DNA of 64,000 bases from positions 372,001-436,000 of the forward strand of contig NZ_CAADHO010000004.1 in NCBI RefSeq assembly GCF_900699765.1, read 5' to 3'. Below are positions 51,479-58,136 of this stretch, piece by piece. Numbering within the stretch: the stretch's first letter is position 1; each line of letters opens with the position of its first letter. A program made the position numbers and the translations under genes. The DNA is from Desulfoluna butyratoxydans (GTDB lineage Bacteria > Desulfobacterota > Desulfobacteria > Desulfobacterales > Desulfolunaceae). The notes beneath the pieces are model-generated. The model worked only from the letters and a program-made list of their open reading frames with translations, was not told the origin of the DNA and made no database searches.

Positions 51479-52399
51479 ATGAAAAGAAAAAAATCTGGGA
51501 TCAAGTTGGTAATTTTGATGTTCCTACTTGCAAACATGATGTTAGTTGACCAATTTACAGCGCATGCTGCCCTGGTTGTGCCGAAAAGCAGGGTTTGGCC
51601 TGGCGGAATTATTCCTTATGTTATTGATGAAAATGTGCTGCCGTTAGGCAGACAGAAGATTCATAAAGCAATAGAGGAATATCATAACAATACTTCGCTA
51701 CATTTTGTTGAGCGTAACAGTGAAAATGAACATTTATATCCAGATTACAAACGGTTTTACTATAACGAAAATGGCTATTGTAACGCAGGGGGAAATGGCT
51801 TTGTATCAGGCGAAACGATAATAAACCTTAATTCCATTATCGAATGTGCGGCACATCCAAACGGTGGCGATAATGGTTTACGCGTCATTGTACATGAGTT
51901 GGGGCATGTCGTGGGCCTATACCACGAAAACAGCCGTCCTGACTTATGGGACTATTTCACGATTGATTGGAGTCTTGTCGTTGATCCCGAATGTCCTGAC
52001 AGAAGAGAGGTAAATCTTATTGGCACTGCTTTAGAAGGGTATGATTATTTTTCTATCATGTCGAATGTACCACCGCCTTGCAGCGTCAATGAGATGGGCG
52101 GTCCCGGCTGGGATTATGCGGATCCGATCGATCCGGATATCAGTATCTATGATGTCAGAATGCGGGGTGGATCGGCGAAAGATATTTATAAGTTAAGCGA
52201 TGGTGATAAAGATGGTATTGCCTGGCTTTATGGCGTAGGTACAGATCTTAATCATGATGGTGAGGTAGATTTTGTTGATTATATGGTATGCATGAGTATT
52301 ATTCTTGGCTATAGCAGCGATAATGGTGATGTAAATGGCGATGGGGAGACTAACTTGATAGACCTGAATAGTATTATCGTTGAGATATTTACTGAGTAG
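51479..52399 (+). CDS. Astacin-like zinc metalloprotease with dockerin domain, copy 1
   Basis: The 306-residue protein starts at an ATG eight bases after AAAGGGAG, a strong ribosome site. The signal peptide is cleaved near AHA-AL (30/31). The catalytic domain (about 35-250) opens with RVWPGGIIPYVID, typical of astacins. It carries HELGHVVGLYHENSR (139-153), with zinc ligands H139, H143 and H149 and catalytic E140, then a Met-turn SIMS (192-195) with the usual upstream tyrosine motif YDY. Residues about 256-301 form two calcium-loop repeats (DLNHDGEVDFVDY, DVNGDGETNLIDL), a type I dockerin. Astacins cleave peptides outside the cell. Dockerins bind cohesins, so the enzyme may dock to a larger surface protein. 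No cohesin was recognised in this window. The second copy differs at five residues. Confidence 0.9.
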   Translation: MKRKKSGIKLVILMFLLANMMLVDQFTAHAALVVPKSRVWPGGIIPYVIDENVLPLGRQKIHKAIEEYHNNTSLHFVERNSENEHLYPDYKRFYYNENGYCNAGGNGFVSGETIINLNSIIECAAHPNGGDNGLRVIVHELGHVVGLYHENSRPDLWDYFTIDWSLVVDPECPDRREVNLIGTALEGYDYFSIMSNVPPPCSVNEMGGPGWDYADPIDPDISIYDVRMRGGSAKDIYKLSDGDKDGIAWLYGVGTDLNHDGEVDFVDYMVCMSIILGYSSDNGDVNGDGETNLIDLNSIIVEIFTE

Positions 52400-52891
52400 A
52401 AGAGAAGTAAGAGAATGTTTCGGGCCTGCACATTGACAAAATTCTTAATAATTGATTTTTAGGTCAATAATTCAGAGGGTAAACCCCACCTATGGTGGGG
52501 GACTCCCCAAGTTTGGCAGTTTCACCAGTAGAAGTAGATAATTTTTATAGATATTAACGGTCTATTACATGAGTGAAGCGCATGGAAACGGAGCGCCGCA
52601 CTCAGGTGCGGCTTTTTAGTCCGTCGTTACCCATGCCGCACCGGAGTGCGGCGCTCCAGGGTTCACGGGTGACCAGGTGATGCTGTAACACGCTGATGGC
52701 CGAAACGATTATCAAGAACAAAAAGAAAACTAACCGTTAGTGGTGCATAGGTGACTTTAGGCGCAGAAATAGACCGATTTGAGCGGTTAACAATCAAGCC
52801 TCCCGTTCGACGGGAGGTTATGACTTAGTTTGTGGGCAGATCATGTTGCAGCCTATCCCATTATCCTTTAGCATTCAGCAAAGGTATCATG
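52400..52891. other. Hairpin-rich spacer upstream of RAYT copy 1
   Basis: This 492-base stretch has no gene. It contains the left terminal repeat of the RAYT element (52423-52443), a hairpin CCCCACC-TAT-GGTGGGG (52484-52500), a pair of facing REP-like arms (52590-52612 and 52635-52657) and a hairpin CCTCCCGT-TCG-ACGGGAGG (52799-52817). AAAGG precedes the RAYT start. Such hairpins are typical single-strand substrates of Y1/HUH transposases. Confidence 0.65.
52590..52657 (+). repeat. Facing REP-like palindromes, copy 1
   Basis: The left arm (52590-52612) begins GGAGCGCCGCAC and the right arm (52635-52657) is its reverse complement with one mismatch; 22 bases separate them. Each arm also folds on itself. 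The pair can form a large cruciform. The only mismatch is A in the left arm against G in the right. Confidence 0.85.
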
Positions 52892-53140
52892 ATGGCACGA
52901 CCCTTACGGATTACGTTTCCCGGGGCGTTTTACCATGTGACATCCCGGGGCAACGAGCGAAAGAACATCTACAAAAGCAAGCGGGACCGGCAGAAATTTC
53001 TGGAGTATCTCGGCGAGGCCCATGAACGTTACGGGGCAATCATCCATGCTTATTGCCTCATGACCAATCACTATCATCTTCTTATTGAGACGCCCGATGC
53101 CAATCTTCCCCAGATCATGAAGCATGTGAACAGCTCTTAG
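52892..53140 (+). pseudogene. RAYT transposase copy 1, truncated
   Basis: It starts like the intact copy (ARPLRITFPGAFYHVTSRGN) and keeps the HUH motif NHYHLLIE (H60, H62). It stops after 82 residues at the junction with relic D, losing the catalytic tyrosine and the C-terminal domain. The TAG stop is formed by the junction bases. The product is presumably inactive. Confidence 0.9.
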
Positions 53141-53296
53141 AGAAGGGGGTCAGACCTACACATCTGACAAAATGCAAAAAAGTGACCTGATTTAAGGGGT
53201 TTTGCTTTTTTTTGTGAGTTCCGTAGCCCTCCATCCATTCTTCGGCAAAAAGGCACCCCCATGGCACGACCCTTACGGATTCCGTCTTCTGAATGG
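53140..53296 (+). pseudogene. RAYT relic D (first 157 bases only)
   Basis: It has the common left end (GAGAAGGGGGTCAGACCTA) and the first codons of the RAYT N-terminus, then breaks off at GATTCCGTCTTCT and is followed at once by relic E. It sits inside RAYT copy 1 directly after GCTCTTA. It marks the joint of the tandem duplication. Confidence 0.75.
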
Positions 53297-53832
53297 GAGA
53301 AGGGGTCAGACCTACACATTTGACAAAATACAAAAAAATGCCTTGATTTAAGGGGTTTTGCTTTTTTTGTGAGATCTATAGCCCTCCATCCACTCTTTGG
53401 CAAAAAGGCACTCCCATGACACGACCCTTACGGATTCCGTCTTCTGGGGCGTTTTACCATGTGACATCGCGAGGCAACGAGCAAAAGAACATCTACCGGT
53501 ATCGCTGATCAGCTATGGATACGAGCTCTACACAGGAGGGGAGAAGATGGAGAAGGGGCATGTTTTGTCAGTTTTTGCCGGAATCGTTTGTTGAAGGCAT
53601 CAGCAGGAATATTTTGAAGATCGCCGTAGTGATCACGAGCTGCCTGCCCTGAAAGCTCTCTAAAGAATGCCCTTATTTATTTGAAATATCGAGTTTTTAT
53701 GAGATTAACAACGAACCCAGCCTTACAAGAAGATTGAGAATGTTTCTTATGGAAAAACACGCCGGTGCGCCACTGAAAGCTATCGCTAAGCGCTTTGTCC
53801 TTGGAATTTCAAAATGACTGTTAAGTAAATAA
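53297..53832 (+). pseudogene. RAYT relic E, start of duplicated unit 2
   Basis: Counterpart of relic C, with the same deletion and C-terminal fragment. Its 16-base palindrome has one changed base (AGCTAT for AGCGAT), and one G is missing in the run near 53560. No functional frame remains. Confidence 0.8.
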
Positions 53833-53987
53833 GGTATTGATGGCGGTGAGGAAGCTTATCCAGTAAGGGATTGATTCGAACCCTTTTCACTCATTAGGAT
53901 TCAATGGCAATGGTGGCAAAGTTGCAAAACTGTCATAAGCATTGTGGCCGTTATTAATTACAACAGCCGGTAAAGGGAGTCTATTTA

Positions 53988-54908
53988 ATGAAAAGAAAAA
54001 AATCTGGGATCAAGTTGGTAATTTTGATGTTCCTACTTGCAAACATGATGTTAGTTAATCAATTTACAGCGCATGCTGCCCTGGTTGTGCCGAAAAGCAG
54101 GGTTTGGCCTGGCGGAATTATTCCTTATGTTATTGATGAAAATGTACTACCGTTAGGCAGACAGAAAATTCATAAAGCAATAGAGGAATATCATAGCAAT
54201 ACTTCGCTACATTTTGTTGAACGTAACAGTGAAAATGAACATTTATATCCAGATTACAAACGGTTTTACTATAACGAAAATGGCTATTGTAACGCAGGGG
54301 GAAATGGCTTTGTATCGGGCGAAACGATAATAAACCTTAATTCCATTATCGAATGTGTAGCACATCCAAACGGTGGCGATAATGGCTTACGAGTCATTGT
54401 ACACGAGTTGGGGCATGTCGTGGGCCTTTACCACGAAAACAGCCGTCCTGACTTATGGGACTATTTCACGATTGATTGGAGTCTTGTCGTTGATCCCGAA
54501 TGTCCTGACAGAAGAGAGGTAAATCTTATTGGCACTGCTTTAGAAGGGTATGATTATTTTTCTATCATGTCGAATGTACCACCGCCTTGCAGTGTCAATG
54601 AGATGGGCGGTCCCGGCTGGGATTATGCGGATCCCATCGATCCGGATATCAGTATCTATGATGTCAGAATGCGGGGTGGATCGGCGAAAGATATTTATAA
54701 GTTAAGCGATGGTGATAAAGATGGTATTGCTTGGCTTTATGGCGTAGGTACAGATCTTAACCATGATGGTGAGGTAGATTTTGTTGATTATATGGTATGC
54801 ATGAGTATTATTCTTGGCTATAGCAGCGATAATGGTGATGTAAATGGCGATGGGGAGACTAACTTGGCAGACCTGAATAGTATTATCGTTGAGGTATTTA
54901 CTGAGTAG
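53988..54908 (+). CDS. Astacin-like zinc metalloprotease with dockerin domain, copy 2
   Basis: Same length and layout as the first copy: signal peptide to about residue 30, astacin catalytic domain with HELGHVVGLYH (139-149), Met-turn SIMS and C-terminal dockerin (about 256-301). I count five differences from copy 1: D24N, N70S, A124V, I294A and I303V. None touches a zinc ligand or calcium loop, so both copies should be active. Several silent changes are also present, as expected if both are under purifying selection. The upstream region with AAAGGGAG is also conserved, so both are probably expressed. Confidence 0.9.
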   Translation: MKRKKSGIKLVILMFLLANMMLVNQFTAHAALVVPKSRVWPGGIIPYVIDENVLPLGRQKIHKAIEEYHSNTSLHFVERNSENEHLYPDYKRFYYNENGYCNAGGNGFVSGETIINLNSIIECVAHPNGGDNGLRVIVHELGHVVGLYHENSRPDLWDYFTIDWSLVVDPECPDRREVNLIGTALEGYDYFSIMSNVPPPCSVNEMGGPGWDYADPIDPDISIYDVRMRGGSAKDIYKLSDGDKDGIAWLYGVGTDLNHDGEVDFVDYMVCMSIILGYSSDNGDVNGDGETNLADLNSIIVEVFTE

Positions 54909-54931
54909 AGGAGAAGTAAGAGAATGTTTCG

Positions 54932-54952
54932 GGCCTGCACATTGACAAAATT
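54932..54952 (+). repeat. Left terminal inverted repeat of the RAYT element
   Basis: These 21 bases, starting GGCCTGCACATTGAC, pair with 56325-56346. The same sequence is at 52423-52443 in duplicated unit 1. A related version begins each of the relics. Confidence 0.7.
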
Positions 54953-55099
54953 CTTAATAATTGATTTTTAGGTCAATAATTCAGAGGGTAAACCCCACCT
55001 ATGGTGGAGGACTCCCCAAGTTTGACAGTTTCACCAGTAGAAGTAGATAATTTTTTATAGATATTAACGGTCTATTACATGAGTGAAACGCATGGAAAC

Positions 55100-55167
55100 G
55101 GAGCGCCGCACTCCGGTGCGGCTTTTTAGTCCGTCGTTACCCATGCCGCACCTGAGTGCGGCGCTCC
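55100..55167 (+). repeat. Facing REP-like palindromes, copy 2
   Basis: Arms at 55100-55122 and 55145-55167 with a 22-base spacer. Relative to copy 1, the left arm reads CTCCGG where copy 1 has CTCAGG, and the right arm reads CCTGAG where copy 1 has CCGGAG. The spacer has the same orientation in both. Confidence 0.85.
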
Positions 55168-55401
55168 AGGGTTCACGGGTGACCAGGTGATGCTGTAACA
55201 CGCTGATGGCCGAAACGATTATCAAGAACAAAAAGAAAACTAACCGTTAGTGGTGCATAGGTGACTTTAGGCGCAGAAATAGACCGATTTGAGCGGTTAA
55301 CAATCAAGCCTCCCGTTCGACGGGAGGTTATGACTTAGTTTGTGGGCAGATCATGTTGCAGCCTATCCCATTATCCTTTAGCATTCAGTAAAGGTATCAT
55401 G

Positions 55402-56349
55402 ATGGCACGACCCTTACGGATTACGTTTCCCGGGGCGTTTTACCATGTGACATCCCGGGGCAACGAGCGAAAGAACATCTACAAGAGCAAGCGGGATCGG
55501 CAGAAATTTCTGGAGTATCTCGGCGAGGCCCATGAACGTTATGGGGCTATCATCCATGCTTATTGCCTCATGACCAATCATTATCATCTTCTTATTGAGA
55601 CGCCCGATGCCAATCTTCCCCAGATCATGAAGCATGTGAACAGCTCTTATACGACGTATTTCAACGTCAAACGGAAGCGTTTCGGGCACTTGTTCCAGGG
55701 GCGTTACAAGGCCTTTCTCGTCTATAAGGACGATTACGCCCTGGAGCTGTCGAGATATATTCATTTGAATCCTGTCCGGGCGGCCATGGTTGATTCGGTG
55801 ATCGACTATCCCTGGTCGAGTTACAGGGCATTTGTCGGCAAAGAGGCGTCACCTGAATGGCTTGAGACGGATTACATTCATGGGTATTTCGGAAAACGGG
55901 TTTCACAGGCCAGAAGGGAATACGAGAGGTTCGTTGACGAGAAGGGCGCGCTTCATGCCCAGAACCCTCTTGAAAATGTATCGGCGGATACCATTCTGGG
56001 GCCGGAATCATTTATTCAGGGGATAAGCAAGAAGTACCTCGAAGGACGACGCAACGATCGCGAGCTGCCTGCTCTGCGTGCGTTGAACTGCAGGCCATCA
56101 TTTTCGGTCATATCCAGTGTTGTAGATGATCATGTTGAGGATGTGAAGCTCGCCCGTAAAATGAAAATCTACCTGATGAAGAGATATTCGGGAGCGACGC
56201 TGAAAGCGATCGGAGAACCCTTTGGGTTGAGTGAATCGGCAGTCTCCCAGGTGTGCGGGCGGTTTGATGTCTTGTCCAATGAAGATAGGAGTGTTCAACA
56301 ATGTCTGAACACATGCATAAAATTAATTTTGTCGATTGTGCAGGCCTGA
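55402..56349 (+). CDS. REP-associated tyrosine transposase (RAYT, Y1_Tnp/HUH family), intact
   Basis: The ATG at 55402 gives 315 residues; AAAGG lies six bases upstream, and an ATG three bases earlier is also possible. The Y1 domain (about 1-150) has the conserved start ARPLRITFPGAFYHVTSRGN, the HUH motif NHYHLLIE (H60, H62) and RYIHLNPVRA with Y119 as the likely catalytic tyrosine. The C-terminal part (about 250-290) has a helix-turn-helix resembling the DnaA C-terminal domain (LMKRYSGATLKAIGEPFGLS), common in this RAYT group. The enzyme should cut single-stranded DNA at REP hairpins. It is the only complete copy here and could act in trans on the relics and REP arms. It converges with the next gene, three bases away. 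Confidence 0.92.
   Translation: MARPLRITFPGAFYHVTSRGNERKNIYKSKRDRQKFLEYLGEAHERYGAIIHAYCLMTNHYHLLIETPDANLPQIMKHVNSSYTTYFNVKRKRFGHLFQGRYKAFLVYKDDYALELSRYIHLNPVRAAMVDSVIDYPWSSYRAFVGKEASPEWLETDYIHGYFGKRVSQARREYERFVDEKGALHAQNPLENVSADTILGPESFIQGISKKYLEGRRNDRELPALRALNCRPSFSVISSVVDDHVEDVKLARKMKIYLMKRYSGATLKAIGEPFGLSESAVSQVCGRFDVLSNEDRSVQQCLNTCIKLILSIVQA
56325..56346 (-). repeat. Right terminal inverted repeat of the RAYT element
   Basis: Read on the - strand it is GGCCTGCACAATCGAC followed by AAAATT. It overlaps the final codons of the transposase gene and lies seven bases from the DUF4037-DUF4125 gene end. Confidence 0.7.
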
Positions 56350-56352
56350 TCC

Positions 56353-57888
56353 CTAATTAGACTGCTTCCCCTCCGCCTCCTCCAAACTGTTGTATCCTTT
56401 TTCCTGAACCAGCGTTTTATAGATCTCCTCGGACATGCTTTTGCCGGAACCTTTCAATATTTCCGTGTGAAGGAAAAGCGATTTCAGTGTGCTTTCGGAG
56501 TAGGACTCCAGCTCGCAACGCAGGTAATTTTCAAAAGAGGCCCAGTCGATGCCCGCCTCTCCCCCGGTTAGAGAACGGCCTCCGGCCATGATGCGTGGGT
56601 ACTTGGTCATGAACTCTTTTTGCCACTGAACCATGACCCCCGTGATTTTATCAACATAGGGGCTGCTGTTCTCGCTGGGGATCAGGTTGTCCATCCTGGC
56701 GTATTTATAGGTCATCAGGTTGCGATTGTTTTGTTTTGCCTCTTTGAGATCCTGCAGGTAACTGAGGAGGGTGGTCTCGGGCCAGGCCATGAACTTTGCC
56801 GTCCTGTGGAGTTTGAATTCGTCAGGGAAGTCTCGGCAGGTGGGTTGGCCCTGGTTCCGTGGGTCTGAAGCGGCCTTGTCGTTGACGGAGGAAAACATCT
56901 CCCATTCGATTTCCAGAATTTGTTTGATGATCCCTTTTTTGTCGGGCGTCTTTTTTTCCACGCCCCACAACGTGTTTTTGAATTCTTGGTTTTTGATGCG
57001 GGCGAGGATGGATGGCACGTGATCTGCTAAAAAGGGAATATCGTGGTCGGTGAGTCCCAGAGCCTGAAGCTCGGCGATGACTTTCCGGCAAATCATTTCC
57101 ATGGTGTCCTGTTGATTCTTCCAGCCTTCACTTTGGGACTGTCCGGTGAGGACCTGTGCAATCAGGGGGGAGAGTTCTCCCCCAAGTATCGGCAAGTGGG
57201 CAACGCCTCTGAACAGCCACTTGTAAAAGGGCGCATAGGCTTTGTTCAGGAGGTAAACCAGATGCATGATTTCTGTGCAGAATTTTACCGTGGCGGTATG
57301 TGTTACATAGGGGTCGTTTCTTAAAATACCCCGTTGCCAGTTGTATTGACCGGCCTGGCCCGCGAGCATGCAGCAGTCCGCGATTTTTTTAAGCCGGAGG
57401 TCTTCAGGGTAAAACTCAAGAAGGGCTGTTCGCCATGAGGAGAATTCTCCCAAGGGGTCAGAAAAGATTTTGCCGTTGGTGCAAAGGGCCAAATTATCTG
57501 AAGGGATCTGCCAATCCTTCATGGAAACCGGTATGTGATTCAACCCTGTGTAGCGGGCGTAAAAGCTGCTGGTGGTCATAACGCCCACGCGGCCTTCCTC
57601 ACCCGGACTTACGACCCGAGGGCCAAATCCCATGTATTCTTCGGGCAGGGCATTGTAGCAGGCCTGAAGCTCTTTGCCGTAGCGCTGGTAATCCTCTCGG
57701 GTAACCCACAGGCAAAAGGAAGGGCCCCAGTCGTGATCACGTGAGTATTCATCATCAAATCCAAAGCACTCGGAGCCGGGGCCAACAAGCCCTATGGCAA
57801 CACGGTCCATGAGGGACTTGAACGTCTGCTCGAAAATTTCTTTTGCAAATGCATTGTAGTATGCCTCACTGAGTTCCAAGCCTTTCAT
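56353..57888 (-). CDS. DUF4037-DUF4125 domain protein
   Basis: The protein has 511 residues. The N-terminal part (about 1-280) carries VGPGSECFGFDDEYSRDHDW (35-54), the signature of DUF4037, whose GS...DxD arrangement resembles nucleotidyltransferases. The C-terminal part (from about 315) contains EIEWEMFSSV, a conserved CRDFPDEFKLHR, and MAWPETTLLSYLQDL. These match my memory of DUF4125, usually a separate small protein. No signal peptide is present, so it is cytoplasmic. The ATG at 57888 has AAAGGA ten bases upstream. The substrate and pathway are unknown. A nucleotidyl-transfer role for the N-domain is inference. The photolyase gene lies upstream on the same strand, 248 bases away, too far for certain co-transcription. 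Confidence 0.8.
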   Translation of the reverse strand: MKGLELSEAYYNAFAKEIFEQTFKSLMDRVAIGLVGPGSECFGFDDEYSRDHDWGPSFCLWVTREDYQRYGKELQACYNALPEEYMGFGPRVVSPGEEGRVGVMTTSSFYARYTGLNHIPVSMKDWQIPSDNLALCTNGKIFSDPLGEFSSWRTALLEFYPEDLRLKKIADCCMLAGQAGQYNWQRGILRNDPYVTHTATVKFCTEIMHLVYLLNKAYAPFYKWLFRGVAHLPILGGELSPLIAQVLTGQSQSEGWKNQQDTMEMICRKVIAELQALGLTDHDIPFLADHVPSILARIKNQEFKNTLWGVEKKTPDKKGIIKQILEIEWEMFSSVNDKAASDPRNQGQPTCRDFPDEFKLHRTAKFMAWPETTLLSYLQDLKEAKQNNRNLMTYKYARMDNLIPSENSSPYVDKITGVMVQWQKEFMTKYPRIMAGGRSLTGGEAGIDWASFENYLRCELESYSESTLKSLFLHTEILKGSGKSMSEEIYKTLVQEKGYNSLEEAEGKQSN

Positions 57889-58073
57889 AAACCATATTCC
57901 TTTGCACCGGTCATTCTCTCAAAATCAAGGGGCTGACTTCCAACTGGATCACGTTTTAGTGGTGTCAGAACGAAATCCGAAATTTAACACATGGATTGGA
58001 ATTAGGTCAAACATGTACCTAAATTTATTGAAGGGGTGAAGTAGGCGGAGGCGGTTTGGGGAGTCGAGCAAGG

Positions 58074-58121
58074 CATGGAGGCTACCCGGTGTGAGTGTGT
58101 CTTTTGCAGCTTGCCTCCATG
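58074..58121 (-). repeat. Inverted repeat downstream of the photolyase gene
   Basis: CATGGAGGC (58074-58082) and GCCTCCATG (58113-58121) form a perfect nine-base stem just after the photolyase stop, on the path to the DUF4037-DUF4125 gene. No T-run follows, so it is a weak terminator at best; it could protect mRNA ends. Confidence 0.4.
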
Positions 58122-58136
58122 GTAACGGAGAGGGGG

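Larger units (their letters stand above)
50787..53139 (+). repeat. Duplicated unit 1 (relic, astacin-dockerin gene, truncated RAYT)
   Basis: This segment of about 2,353 bases reappears almost unchanged at 53297-55649. The offset is 2,509-2,510 bases because of two single-base indels, one in a G-run near 51050/53560 and one in a T-run near 52546/55055. The order is RAYT relic, protease gene, hairpin-rich spacer, RAYT gene. Homology ends at the point where relic D cuts the RAYT gene. Confidence 0.92.
54909..55401. other. Hairpin-rich spacer upstream of the intact RAYT
   Basis: Counterpart of 52400-52891 with no gene. It holds the element's left end (from about 54920), a hairpin at 54993-55009 whose right arm has one mismatch (GGTGGAG), facing REP-like arms (55100-55122 and 55145-55167) and the hairpin CCTCCCGT-TCG-ACGGGAGG (55309-55327). 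Confidence 0.65.
53297..55649 (+). repeat. Duplicated unit 2 (relic, astacin-dockerin gene, RAYT 5' part)
   Basis: Second copy of the segment at 50787-53139. Here the RAYT gene continues intact beyond the shared part, so this copy keeps the original right flank. The high identity, including non-coding parts, points to a recent duplication. Confidence 0.92.
54920..56352 (+). mobile_element. RAYT transposable element with terminal inverted repeats
   Basis: The left end has an inverted repeat at 54932-54952 beginning GGCCTGCACA and ending GACAAAATT. The right end, at 56325-56346, is its reverse complement with one gap and one mismatch (20 matches). Taken outward, the right end (AGGGATCAGGCCTGCACA on the - strand) also matches the left end of the relics (AGGGGTCAGACCTACACA). 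The element is about 1.4 kb and contains REP-like arms, two further hairpins and the transposase gene. The right repeat overlaps the last codons of the transposase. The boundaries are inferred from these repeats; no target duplication was found. Confidence 0.65.

Noticed and set aside
52484..55327. TnpB/IscB guide-RNA system linked to the hairpins
   Set aside because: No RuvC/HNH-type nuclease gene is present in either strand around the RAYT elements.
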